Assembly: GCA_964453335.1 (NCBI GenBank)
Contig: CAYVOK010000001.1
Coordinates: forward strand, 186,001 to 250,000
Direction: 5' to 3'
Length of the DNA stretch: 64,000 nucleotides
DNA from: VGBO01 sp964453335
Lineage (GTDB): Bacteria > Actinomycetota > Acidimicrobiia > Acidimicrobiales > CAIXPF01
Part shown: one piece after another, positions 33,309 through 41,742 of the stretch
Position numbering within the stretch: position 1 is the first letter of the stretch
Layout of the letters: each line of letters opens with the position of its first letter
Notes under the pieces: generated by a model
The model's database searches: none
Seen by the model: the letters and a program-made list of their open reading frames with translations, nothing else
Told to the model about the DNA's origin: nothing
Position numbers and translations under genes: made by a program

Positions 33309-34624
33309 GTTTTTCCTTTCTGTCTTTCTGTTGTTTGCATACCATCAAGTTTTAAACCTATTTTCGAACTTACTTTTAATCTAAGCCCTGCTATCAATTC
33401 GTTCTCGCTCTCAAGTATATTTTTTGCAACCCTATAGCCACTCTGTAGATTCTCTCTGGAAATGGCCATAAAATAACCGTCATGTACATGAAAGACTAAA
33501 GAAAACAAATTTTTAGTACCCTTGTATAATTGTACCAAATAATATAAACAAATCAATGATGCAGGAGATTGTACAACAAAATTTCTTGCTTTGTAATAGC
33601 TTCCTTCATCAAAAATCCTTTTGCGTCCGAAATAATCCACGCAGCAACCTTGATTTTTAGCATCGTTGGCAGCTTTTTCCACAAAATGGAATGAGGCTGG
33701 AAATTTATCTCTCAAATTGTTTATGAATTTTTCGGATTGGTCTACTGATATATCTAAAACTTTTGACAGACTGTTTGCTGTCTGTCCATATATAACCGGC
33801 AAAAACATTTTTTTACCAAATTCTCTTGCATTTTCAAAATTTTTATCTCCAGTAACTTGATAAAAAATTTCCGAATACACATCTTCACTATTCTTTACTA
33901 TATCAAGAAGATAGTTATCTTTTGCTATTTCTGCCAGTACAGATACTTCCATATTCTTGTAGTCCATTTGCATGAAATACTTGAATTTGGGAGGTAGAGC
34001 CAAAGCAGATTTATCCTCGCCCAAAGAGTGCGGGTTGTAAGAGTATTTCTTTTCGTTATTGCACAGCAATCTTCCGTTCTCTTGGCCCTCAACCAAATAA
34101 TTGGGATAAACAAGCACACATTTAAAATCGTGCCTTAAAATGAAAGATTCCATAGCTGGCAAGGCTTGCTGAATTAATGGCATGTAAACAAGCTTGTAAA
34201 ACCTAATTGCAGATACATCTTTTGTAAAGTTTATAAAGTTTTTAGTTGCAATAGTAGTATTGCCCATCGAACTTGGCAAAGAGTTATAAGATTCATACCA
34301 ATACAAATCATAAAAAAACTTAAAAAATAAATTCTTACTACAAATTCTGCCAAAAAAAGTAAATAAATTTTTAAAATTATAACCTACTATCATAATATTT
34401 TTTTCATTAATAACAGAAGTTAACATCGTAGCAACTGACAAAGCATTATCTGGATTTATATTAAATATTTGATTATATCCTTTAAGGCCAAATAATTGTA
34501 ATTTAATATTGCAATCAACAAGAGTTGTAGAATCTGGATCTACTGGAGTCCATGCACAGAACAGAAACTTTTCAGAACCGCAAGCTTCGTACAGATTGGC
34601 AGTCAGATCAAAAAGATTTTTCAT
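33305..34624 (-). CDS. Family A (Pol I-like) DNA polymerase domain protein
   Basis: 439 residues. Motif A is MQMDYKNMEVSVLAEIA (canonical DYSQIELRVLAH). Motif B/O-helix is REFGKKMFLPVIYGQT, with Arg, Lys and Tyr kept but Leu where Phe/Tyr discriminates ddNTPs. Motif C is FHVHDGY, with HDG rather than HDE, so the second carboxylate is absent. The N-terminal ~190 residues do not show a clear 3'-5' exonuclease. It may be a specialised or weakened polymerase. Start at ATG 34624. Confidence 0.8.
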   Translation of the reverse strand: MKNLFDLTANLYEACGSEKFLFCAWTPVDPDSTTLVDCNIKLQLFGLKGYNQIFNINPDNALSVATMLTSVINEKNIMIVGYNFKNLFTFFGRICSKNLFFKFFYDLYWYESYNSLPSSMGNTTIATKNFINFTKDVSAIRFYKLVYMPLIQQALPAMESFILRHDFKCVLVYPNYLVEGQENGRLLCNNEKKYSYNPHSLGEDKSALALPPKFKYFMQMDYKNMEVSVLAEIAKDNYLLDIVKNSEDVYSEIFYQVTGDKNFENAREFGKKMFLPVIYGQTANSLSKVLDISVDQSEKFINNLRDKFPASFHFVEKAANDAKNQGCCVDYFGRKRIFDEGSYYKARNFVVQSPASLICLYYLVQLYKGTKNLFSLVFHVHDGYFMAISRENLQSGYRVAKNILESENELIAGLRLKVSSKIGLKLDGMQTTERQKGKT

Positions 34625-34672
34625 ACTAAGACTTTAGCATGTTTCCTAGCATTAAGCAAACAATTCAAGCCA

Positions 34673-35156
34673 TTACATTTTATGTAAATCTCAGTCCGGA
34701 CTGGGGGGCAGGCCAAGGGGGGTTAAGACCAAAATAAAAGGAATTAAGTAATGTTTACTTAAAACCTTTTAAAGTCTATTCCACTTGGTTTCGCCTAAGT
34801 TGTAAAAACAACTTAGATAAAACTTATGTGTCATTTTTGACAGAATCTTAACCTTTACCCTGTTATGCATAAAACAAAAGAATAAAAATCAAAAAGATTT
34901 TATCTTTGTTCTTAGAGAATATTTGCTCTCAAAACTTTAACGCTCTAAGAGAAACTTCTCACATAACTGCCTGCCGAATTAGGCAGGTAAAGGCTGACCT
35001 CATCTGTGTTGCTGGATCGTTAGGATCCCAGATTTCCTAACGGGCCGTGACAGGGGGTACCGTCCCAGCAGGGTTTTAGTTCTAAGTGTTTAAATAAATT
35101 TAAGCACTTAAAACCGTCAAGCTAGTTCAGGCAGACACTTCGCCCTACTCCTTGAC
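34673..35156 (+). ncRNA. Candidate large structured noncoding RNA
   Basis: 560 bases without a gene between divergent genes. I can pair by eye: TTACAT/ATGTAA (34673-34687); a long-range helix GGTTAAGA (34721-34728) with TCTTAACC (34846-34853), enclosing AAAAGG..TTAAGTAA/TTACTTAA..CCTTTT (34736-34770) and CTAAGTTGT/ACAACTTAG (34795-34816); AAAATC/GATTTT (34885-34901); TCTTAGAG/CTCTAAGA (34910-34950); CCTGCC/GGCAGG (34970-34987); TGCTGG/CCAGCA (35010-35070) enclosing GTTAGGA/TCCTAAC; a 12-bp hairpin (35084-35109); GTCAAG/CTTGAC (35116-35156). One pair is G-U only if read from the plus strand. An origin of replication is the alternative. Confidence 0.45.
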
Positions 35157-35184
35157 TTAATCTAAGTATAAGCTCTTGTAAAAG

Positions 35185-35898
35185 ATGAATTCAAGCCATA
35201 GACTGGAAAAAATGCAATACGACCCTCAAATCGCTGTCGAAGGTAATTTCACACCAGAAGAAACTCTGGCATACCAGCTTACTTGCCATTGGGTTGAATT
35301 AAGACACAAGATATTTCCAGATTACAGGCATCAAAGAATAAGTGGAAGAAAAGGAGATGTTCGCACCACATACCTTTTTAAGAATATTCTAAAATTTGTA
35401 AGAGACAAAAGAAAAACATTTAAAGGCTTTCAATTTGTTTTGTATATGAGAGCACAGTTAGAGATATTAAAAAAAATACAAAATGATGGCCACCAAGTTG
35501 TAGTTGAAGCAAACTGTCTACATGGTGAACAAGCAGAGAAAAGATGGTGTCTTTGGAAAAAGAAAGTAGCTGTAGAAAATGCGACTACTAAGATTGAATA
35601 TGCTGTTGTTCCAAGCAATATTGAAATCGAACTAGATAAAACTAAAAAAACAATATTATCTATTTTACAGAATGATATAACAAAAGAGAAATACATTAAC
35701 TCATCTCTTGACATACTTAAATTTGTAATATTGAGAAAAATAAGTCCCTTGTATATTCTAGTGTCTAATTGGTTCGGCTTACTTGATGATACAATTAGAC
35801 AAGATATCAAAGATTTAGCAAATGTTAAAAAGTATGAGGACTATAATATTAATCCCATAAGAGAATATTATGCTAAACTATTCACTTTTGAAATTTAA
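35185..35898 (+). CDS. Hypothetical protein downstream of the structured region, 237 aa
   Basis: Helical, basic, no recognised family (RHKIFPDYRHQRISGRKGDVRTTYLFKNILKFVRDKRKTFKGFQFVLYMRAQLEILKKI). It could bind nucleic acid. It begins 29 bases after the last helix of the candidate RNA. An ATG nine codons later (preceded by GGAAAAA) is an alternative start. Confidence 0.6.
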   Translation: MNSSHRLEKMQYDPQIAVEGNFTPEETLAYQLTCHWVELRHKIFPDYRHQRISGRKGDVRTTYLFKNILKFVRDKRKTFKGFQFVLYMRAQLEILKKIQNDGHQVVVEANCLHGEQAEKRWCLWKKKVAVENATTKIEYAVVPSNIEIELDKTKKTILSILQNDITKEKYINSSLDILKFVILRKISPLYILVSNWFGLLDDTIRQDIKDLANVKKYEDYNINPIREYYAKLFTFEI

Positions 35899-36725
35899 TA
35901 AGTTGAAAATGCATTTCTTATTGTTTCAACGATTTCTTTATTTGTTTGAGAAGGAGCATAATACTCATCCCACTCACTAGGTTGCAAACGCCAAAGTCTT
36001 TGTTTGATTGGACTTAAAATGTCATTGCCCCAACATCTAATAAGGCCTTTTTCTGGGTAATATGCGAGGTTTATATTAAATTGTTCTGCCCTGTTTGATC
36101 CAGGAGCCTCTACACCTTCGCCAGTAAATGAAAAGTAAATAGTATAATTATTTGAATTGTTTTCAACAACGCCATTATAAATCATCACATGAGGATGTCT
36201 AGCTCTAGTTTCTGCTGCCAAATCTAATGCAAGTTTTCTAAGTCCAGTATATTTGTTATAAGGCTTTTCAAGAGGAGTTTTATCAACCTCTTCTAAAAAA
36301 GTGTTAACATTAACAGCAATTCTTAATTCTTCTTCAATATCATGTATACCAACATGGTTGTAATCATTAATTAGTGGTAATATTTGTTTACAAACAGCTA
36401 CTGTTTCTCCTTGTAAGTCAGCTATCTGTCTTCTCAAAACTATTTTTAAAGATCCATAAGGAGAAACTTCTACAACATAATTTCCTATGGGATTAATTGC
36501 TTCCCCATAAATTACTTTGCTTTCAAACTTTCTAATTGGAATTTTAGTACCAATTTTTCCTAAATTTACAAGTTCAGATAAAATTCCAGATACTCTTAGT
36601 GGTTCAAGTGGTTCTTGTTCATAAAGGTTCTCAGAACTTTTTGGCAATTTGACAGAGGATGGAAAACCAAAAAGAGCGGCAGGACTCTTGCCAAACCATT
36701 CCTTAAAATAAAGCTTATTATACAT
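35895..36725 (-). CDS. Tagged hypothetical protein, 276 aa
   Basis: Using the ATG at 36725, the N-terminus is MYNKLYFKEWFGKSP, a version of the shared tag (aromatic-rich, but without a clear [LIF]xE). The rest is mixed alpha/beta with no known family. TAAATA lies 5 bases before the ATG with no Shine-Dalgarno. The alternative ATG at 36740 would share CATG with the divergent gene. Confidence 0.6.
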   Translation of the reverse strand: MYNKLYFKEWFGKSPAALFGFPSSVKLPKSSENLYEQEPLEPLRVSGILSELVNLGKIGTKIPIRKFESKVIYGEAINPIGNYVVEVSPYGSLKIVLRRQIADLQGETVAVCKQILPLINDYNHVGIHDIEEELRIAVNVNTFLEEVDKTPLEKPYNKYTGLRKLALDLAAETRARHPHVMIYNGVVENNSNNYTIYFSFTGEGVEAPGSNRAEQFNINLAYYPEKGLIRCWGNDILSPIKQRLWRLQPSEWDEYYAPSQTNKEIVETIRNAFSTY

Positions 36726-36730
36726 AAATA
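36725..36730 (+). promoter_or_regulatory. Late-type TAAATA box 8 bases before start codon
   Basis: ACATAAATATATTTATC then ATG at 36739. The palindromic TAAATATATTTA gives divergent boxes for both flanking genes. Confidence 0.5.
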
Positions 36731-36736
36731 TATTTA
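36731..36736 (-). promoter_or_regulatory. Late-type TAAATA box 5 bases before start codon
   Basis: Minus strand GATAAATATATTT then ATG at 36725, the mirror of the plus-strand box. Confidence 0.5.
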
Positions 36737-36738
36737 TC

Positions 36739-37026
36739 ATGATTACATTTAAAATTTGGCTTGAGAGAAAAGATTACCCAGAAGCCAAAAGAAGCTTGCT
36801 TCAATTAATACAACCTAAGATGGGAGAAAAGGGAATATCAAGCAAGGATTTTAACTCAAAGCAACTCAAAGAATTTGATGATGCTACCATTAAAATGATA
36901 GAAGAAATAATAAAAAGCAACTTCATGTATGATAAATTAGATGATGAAAAGAAAAGAAACATAGATATTTGCATTACATCTAAAAATTGCACATTATCTA
37001 CATTAGCAAGAAATTTAGAAGATTAA
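36739..37026 (+). CDS. Tagged small protein, 95 aa
   Basis: N-terminus MITFKIWLERKDYPE|AKRS carries the tag. The remainder is helical and charged (EFDDATIKMIEEIIKSNFMYDKLDDEKK). No Shine-Dalgarno; leaderless late box upstream. The 3' end overlaps the convergent UvsW gene by 4 bases. Confidence 0.65.
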   Translation: MITFKIWLERKDYPEAKRSLLQLIQPKMGEKGISSKDFNSKQLKEFDDATIKMIEEIIKSNFMYDKLDDEKKRNIDICITSKNCTLSTLARNLED

Positions 37027-38435
37027 TCTAATATTTCAACATCATGACCTTCATCTGTAAGTATTTTAACTCTTTTCTTGCTGTGCTTGTAGAGATATGG
37101 ATTTATATCAAATATAAAATCATGATAATTTAAAATATTTTTATCATCCGCAGTTCTTAAACCTCTGCCCATTCTTTGAATAATTAAATGTTCGGCTTGT
37201 CCACCGGCAGCATTTATAAGATTGTGAACAAACACGTTAATTCCTGTATTAAATATACCATGAGTAGCAATTGCAACACAATCTTCAGATTTCTGCAATC
37301 TATCAATAACTTCTTTCCTTGTCTCGTTGTTGTCTTCACCTTTGACCCAATACGCATGTGGAATCAAAGCTTTTAAGGCATCGCCATGCGCAATTCTTTC
37401 AACTAATATTAAACTTCTACCTTTCATGTCCATTACTAGTTCGACAACTTTTTGATGAAATATGTCATTTTCAACAAGACCTCTAGTAATTGCATCGATG
37501 TAAATATCATAATCCAAGGAAGGTTCTTTGATAGTGTGGAAATAACACTTGCTTTTTGAGAGTCTACCTCTATCTTGTAGTTCTTTTGTCTTAAGAATGC
37601 CACCTTCGGCGGATTGTATTTTAAATACTGGTCCAAAAAATCCTTTCACATAAAATTTTTGTATTTTATCTTTTTCTCCATGCTTGAATGGAGTTGCGCT
37701 AACAGCAATTCTTACGCTGCAATTCTTGAGTTTCCTATAAACATTTTTTGGGCCAGCACTCATCATGTCGTGTATTTCATCAACAAGAAGAACCTGAGTG
37801 TCGGCTAAAATATGTTCTGCTTTTTCAATTGATTGAACTGTAGAAACAGTAATTATATTTGGATCATTATGTCCTTGCCAAATTCTGCCAACATTTGGAA
37901 GACCGTATTTAACATATTCCTCGTAGTTTTGTGCTGCAAGAGTTTTTCTATTCTGCAAAACCAAAGTCTTTGTGTCTGGCGGAAGACATTTTAATATCGA
38001 TAGCATTATCTTAGACTTGCCTGCAGAAGTTGGCGCAAAAATAATACCTCTTTTGTTTTTTACAGCTTGATTAGCAAGTTCTACTTGATAATCTTCTAAT
38101 GTAATTATTTTATCACCTTCAGGTGTACAATCTTTGAAGAAGTCTTTGTCTATTTCTTTAATAGCAAAATCTACTCTGGTTCTATTATCTTTGTAAGTCG
38201 GTTGTTCACCAAAATGTTTGCATGCACCAATTACTTCTGGAAGTAAACCACTCAAAAACTTGCCATTGTTTTTATTGAAAAAGTTTGTAAAGCCATCCCA
38301 AAGTTTTGCTTTGTATCTTGGATTGTGAAAATAAGATCTGTCACGAAAACGAAGTTGTTCATACAAGAACTTTAGCAAATCCTGATTTTCGGTTTGCAAT
38401 ACGCTTATATCATTGTTTACTATTATATGAGTCAT
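37023..38435 (-). CDS. uvsW: UvsW-like superfamily 2 helicase
   Basis: 470 residues. Motif I GIIFAPTSAGKSKIML, motif II LLVDEIHDM, motif III AVSATPF, and the motif V/VI region NTGINVFVHNLINAAGGQAEHLIIQRMGRGLR. An N-terminal domain of about 110 residues precedes the helicase core, as in T4 UvsW, which resolves recombination intermediates and R-loops. Confidence 0.88.
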   Translation of the reverse strand: MTHIIVNNDISVLQTENQDLLKFLYEQLRFRDRSYFHNPRYKAKLWDGFTNFFNKNNGKFLSGLLPEVIGACKHFGEQPTYKDNRTRVDFAIKEIDKDFFKDCTPEGDKIITLEDYQVELANQAVKNKRGIIFAPTSAGKSKIMLSILKCLPPDTKTLVLQNRKTLAAQNYEEYVKYGLPNVGRIWQGHNDPNIITVSTVQSIEKAEHILADTQVLLVDEIHDMMSAGPKNVYRKLKNCSVRIAVSATPFKHGEKDKIQKFYVKGFFGPVFKIQSAEGGILKTKELQDRGRLSKSKCYFHTIKEPSLDYDIYIDAITRGLVENDIFHQKVVELVMDMKGRSLILVERIAHGDALKALIPHAYWVKGEDNNETRKEVIDRLQKSEDCVAIATHGIFNTGINVFVHNLINAAGGQAEHLIIQRMGRGLRTADDKNILNYHDFIFDINPYLYKHSKKRVKILTDEGHDVEILD

Positions 38436-38444
38436 ATATTTTCC

Positions 38445-39500
38445 TTATATTGCCCAAACAATCTGTTCTCTTGCCCTAGATGCAGCGGTGTATGTCCATC
38501 TCTTATGGTCCCACAGGCTGCTTTTTTCTTCTAATACAAGAATCTTGTTCCACTCATCCCCTTGACTTTTGTGGCATGTTATGCAAAATGCATAATCAAA
38601 ATACCCTTGATCAGTATTATTATTAGCCGACTCTAGTAACTTTTCAGTACCAAATTGATTGGTGTCAATTAAAATATCAAATTTTTTACCAATATCATTT
38701 CTGAAAATTACTCGTTTGCCACGGACTGAATCGACAACTACTTGCATGCCGTTGAATATACCAAGATTTCTGTTATTTTTCAAGCAAATAATTTTCTCAC
38801 CTGGATTTATTTTGCCATCAAAGTTATATTGTTTTCTCATAAAACTGTTTATTGCCAGTCTTGTTTTGTTGTATGCACAGATAATTTGATCAGATGACTT
38901 CATCTCATCTGTTGTTACAGCACCTTTTTTCTTAATTACAACCGTATTGTCTGGCGACTTATAATTCCCAGCCTCTCCACCTTTCCTCAAATAGTCAGCA
39001 AATTTTGCAATATTATTCGCATTCCTATGAATTTTCTCCAGTTTAATATCTGGATTTTTCATAAGATTAAAATCTGTTCCTATTGGTTCTAGCTGACCGT
39101 GATCGCCAATAAATATAATTGGCAGTCCATACCATAAAAGGTTATCAAATATTTCTTCTGAAACCATACTTGCTTCATCTACTATGAATCCACCGCATCC
39201 AATGTTATTTTTTCTTTTTAATGTAAATATAGGTTCGTTGTTGTCATCTGTTTTAACATCATATATTGTTGAATGTATTGTTTCGGCTGTATGAACACCT
39301 TTTCTTTTTAATACATTGCAAGCTTTTCCTGTGTATGCACAAATGGCAAAAGTTGGGAAAAATTTAGCTATCTCTTTAAGACATGTGCTTTTACCAGTAC
39401 CGGCATAGCCTCCCATGCTTATAAACTTGGTCTTTTTGTAGTTTTCACGGACAAAAAGTATAGCATTATTTTGTTCTTCTGTCAACTCGATTGCGGACAT
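38445..39500 (-). CDS. dda: Dda/RecD-like superfamily 1 helicase
   Basis: 351 residues. Walker A GGYAGTGKSTCL, FIVDEASMV, FIGDHGQLEPIG, and the C-terminal CITCHKSQGDEWNKIL with YTAASRAREQ. This is the short Dda form that clears proteins from DNA and starts replication. AAGGAACC precedes the ATG. Confidence 0.88.
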   Translation of the reverse strand: MSAIELTEEQNNAILFVRENYKKTKFISMGGYAGTGKSTCLKEIAKFFPTFAICAYTGKACNVLKRKGVHTAETIHSTIYDVKTDDNNEPIFTLKRKNNIGCGGFIVDEASMVSEEIFDNLLWYGLPIIFIGDHGQLEPIGTDFNLMKNPDIKLEKIHRNANNIAKFADYLRKGGEAGNYKSPDNTVVIKKKGAVTTDEMKSSDQIICAYNKTRLAINSFMRKQYNFDGKINPGEKIICLKNNRNLGIFNGMQVVVDSVRGKRVIFRNDIGKKFDILIDTNQFGTEKLLESANNNTDQGYFDYAFCITCHKSQGDEWNKILVLEEKSSLWDHKRWTYTAASRAREQIVWAI

Positions 39501-39570
39501 ATACGGTTCCTTTTACTACCAAAAGTATCAATTTTCATCGTACACAAACATAAATACTCTGTCGCTTTTT

Positions 39571-39765
39571 TTGGGAGAGAGTTCAATGTCAAACGAGAAA
39601 ATTGCCGAGGCGGTAAAAATCTTAGGGGTGCTTGAAAAAAAATTCCAAAGAATTGAAGATAGCCAAACGATGCTACATGAAAAAATAAATAAAACAATAG
39701 AAAAAACAATTGAAATAATATCCCATAAAGAAAAAGAAGAAACAACCACATTAATTATTTGTTAA
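39571..39765 (+). CDS. Small coiled-coil protein, 64 aa
   Basis: SNEKIAEAVKILGVLEKKFQRI followed by heptad-like helix to the C-terminus. GGGAGAG lies 7 bases before the ATG. ACATAAATACT, a late-like box, lies about 25 bases upstream. No family recognised. Confidence 0.6.
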   Translation: MGESSMSNEKIAEAVKILGVLEKKFQRIEDSQTMLHEKINKTIEKTIEIISHKEKEETTTLIIC

Positions 39766-40235
39766 TCAGTCTTACCACGATCTTTAACTTGTAAATAGAA
39801 ACTATAGCTGTTTCTATTTCCTTTAATAAAACTTTTTGGTGATTGTCGATATGAAACGACCAGCTTCTCGTTTGGATTTTCAAAAGTTAAAAAGTCTTTC
39901 AGTCTACTCAAAACGCTGGCAATAAATTCTTTAGATCCTGTTATTCTAATCCCATCTTCTTGAATAGTAGTGCCTTTGTGATCCGCAGGTATTGGTTGCA
40001 AAGCCAAAGGCAAGTTTCCGGCAATACTCTTCCAAAACTTCATAATCTCGTCTTTGCCAGCTTTCCACGGTTTCACTTTGGGTTTTAGGGTTGGCTTTTC
40101 CTTTATCTCTTCTGGAGAGGTTAGCAGCGGTTTTGCTTCGGCTGCAGAAGAAGAAGGGGCAGGCTGTGCGGTATTTTGTACCTGTATGGGAAGTACAGAT
40201 TCTGAAATTTTACGCCATTCGCTGTAATTTATCAT
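39762..40235 (-). CDS. Tagged hypothetical protein, 157 aa
   Basis: N-terminus MINYSEWRKISE|SVLP fits the tag with an I-S-E site. An Ala/Pro/Ser-rich linker (residues 22-60) precedes a folded C-terminal domain (IRITGSKEFIASVLSRLKDFLTF). TAATAAATA lies 6 bases before the ATG, with no Shine-Dalgarno. Confidence 0.65.
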   Translation of the reverse strand: MINYSEWRKISESVLPIQVQNTAQPAPSSSAAEAKPLLTSPEEIKEKPTLKPKVKPWKAGKDEIMKFWKSIAGNLPLALQPIPADHKGTTIQEDGIRITGSKEFIASVLSRLKDFLTFENPNEKLVVSYRQSPKSFIKGNRNSYSFYLQVKDRGKTD

Positions 40236-40241
40236 ATAAAT

Positions 40242-40247
40242 TATTTA
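40242..40247 (-). promoter_or_regulatory. Late-type TAAATA box 6 bases before start codon
   Basis: Minus strand TTAATAAATAATTTAT then ATG at 40235. One of a divergent pair with the box at 40258. Confidence 0.5.
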
Positions 40248-40257
40248 TTAATGAACA

Positions 40258-40263
40258 TAAATA
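40258..40263 (+). promoter_or_regulatory. Late-type TAAATA box 4 bases before a GTG start
   Basis: ACATAAATAAAAT then GTG at 40268. Predicts a leaderless GTG-start message. Confidence 0.45.
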
Positions 40264-40267
40264 AAAT

Positions 40268-40624
40268 GTGATTACATTTACAGAATTTATGCAACATATG
40301 TTTACCGAAGCTGATGCACCCGGTGCAGCGCCAGCGGCAGGAGGAGCACCAGCAGGAGGAGCAGCACCTGCTGGTGGAGATTTAGGTGGTTTAGGAGGAG
40401 CAGCAGCGCCAGCAGGAGGAGATTTAGGAGGATTAGGTGGGGGTGCTGATTTAGGTGGCATGGGTGGGGGTCTTGGAGGTGCAACCGCTTCGGTACCTGC
40501 ACCAAAGATAAAGCTATTTAATGTTTGGTCACTCCTTCAGGATGAAAAAGATGTGGCTGAAGGCAAAAAAGAACCGGAAGAAGAATCGACTGGCCAGCCT
40601 TCTCCAGGTGGGGCTCCTATTTAG
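40268..40624 (+). CDS. Tagged Gly/Ala-rich protein, 118 aa
   Basis: GTG start, since the ATG two bases upstream is stopped by TGA. N-terminus ITFTEFMQHMFTE|ADAPGA is one of the clearest tags. Residues 18-75 are low-complexity Ala/Gly/Pro with repeated APAGGDLGGLGG units, and a short charged C-terminus follows. Likely an internal or core head protein, by inference. Confidence 0.65.
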   Translation: MITFTEFMQHMFTEADAPGAAPAAGGAPAGGAAPAGGDLGGLGGAAAPAGGDLGGLGGGADLGGMGGGLGGATASVPAPKIKLFNVWSLLQDEKDVAEGKKEPEEESTGQPSPGGAPI

Positions 40625-40652
40625 TTGTTTTCTACAGCGTTGCCCCTATAAT
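40625..40652 (+). promoter_or_regulatory. Sigma70-like promoter giving a leaderless gp47 message
   Basis: TTGTTT, 16 bases, TATAAT, then the ATG at 40660 seven bases downstream, where transcription is expected to begin. Confidence 0.55.
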
Positions 40653-40659
40653 CATGGGC

Positions 40660-41742
40660 ATGGCACGAATACTCTTATTCTCTGATATCCACGTCCATCC
40701 TCACAAGAGGAAGGCTGAACGCTTGCACGATTGCTTGAAAGCACTCGATTGGGTGTTTTCAGTTGCAGTCAAAGAGCAAGTTGATGCTGTTCTATTTGGA
40801 GGAGATCTTTTGCATGAAAGGCAAAAGATTGATTCTTTAACATATACAGAAGTATTCAAGATTCTTGAATCTCATAGCAAGCACAAGTATAAAACTTGGT
40901 TGTTGCTTGGAAATCACGATATGTGGTTTTCTCATAACTGGAATGTGAATAGCATTTATCCATTTGGCGCATTAAACAATTTTGAGACAGTTACTGAAAC
41001 GAAAGAATTGCAAATATGTGATTCTACTTGGCATTTTATACCATATACTCACAATCCTTTAGAAGAACTTGATAAACTACCACGCAAAAATATCGAAGAT
41101 ATTTATTTGCTTGGACATCTTTCTATTGATGGGGCCAAGCTTAATAGCGCAGGTTCTATTGCTGATGTAAGCGTTGAACATGATGGCGATATGATTAAAA
41201 TGGATAGGAGAGCTTTCAAAGATTACAAACATGCATTTTTTGGCCACTATCATGGCGCTCAAAAGCTAGCGTCTAATATGGAATATATTGGTAGCCCCCT
41301 ACAGCTATCTTTTGGAGAAGCTGGAGAAGAGAAACATGTAATAATTTTAGACACAAAAACCAACGCCAAAAAGTACATATCAAATGACTTCAGCCCCAAA
41401 CATCATTACATAAACCAAAGTGATCTCCACAAGTTCACAAAAGAAGAGCTTGAGAGGTCTTTTGTTACACTTATAGCTGATGTTGACAACACCAGCCTTG
41501 ATAAAAAAGACCTTGAAAACAAAGTTCAAGAATTAGGCATAGACACAATCAAAATTCGTCAAAAGCCTAAAGATGTAAGTGAGCACATATTAGAAGATGC
41601 AAAAGCTATATTGTCTGATGAAGATAAGCTAATTGAAAGATATGTTGAACAAGTAAGTCCGGAAGGACTTGATAGAAACATACTTGTGAACTTGGGGCAA
41701 TCAATTACACAATACGAGGGATCGTCACATGAAAAAGATTAA
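40660..41742 (+). CDS. gp47/SbcD/Mre11-like nuclease subunit
   Basis: 360 residues. Phosphoesterase motifs LFSDIHVHPHKRK, LFGGDLLHERQKID, LLGNHDMW, LLGHLSID and FFGHYHGAQ. With gp46 it resects DNA ends for recombination. I favour the second ATG (40660, giving MARILLFSD) over 40654 because the promoter TATAAT lies 7 bases upstream of it and no Shine-Dalgarno is seen. It overlaps gp46 by 14 bases. Confidence 0.92.
   Translation: MARILLFSDIHVHPHKRKAERLHDCLKALDWVFSVAVKEQVDAVLFGGDLLHERQKIDSLTYTEVFKILESHSKHKYKTWLLLGNHDMWFSHNWNVNSIYPFGALNNFETVTETKELQICDSTWHFIPYTHNPLEELDKLPRKNIEDIYLLGHLSIDGAKLNSAGSIADVSVEHDGDMIKMDRRAFKDYKHAFFGHYHGAQKLASNMEYIGSPLQLSFGEAGEEKHVIILDTKTNAKKYISNDFSPKHHYINQSDLHKFTKEELERSFVTLIADVDNTSLDKKDLENKVQELGIDTIKIRQKPKDVSEHILEDAKAILSDEDKLIERYVEQVSPEGLDRNILVNLGQSITQYEGSSHEKD

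Noticed and set aside
34673..35156. tmRNA, RNase P RNA or group I/II intron in the structured region
   Set aside because: No tRNA-like end, no RNase P core or group I P7 or group II domain V patterns recognised.
39482..39751. Hydrophobic minus-strand ORFs opposite the 64-aa coiled-coil gene
   Set aside because: Antisense shadows of an Ile/Glu/Lys-rich coding frame that has its own Shine-Dalgarno.
40210..40461. Proline-rich minus-strand frames opposite 40268-40624
   Set aside because: Complement of the Gly/Ala-rich gene; no start signals.
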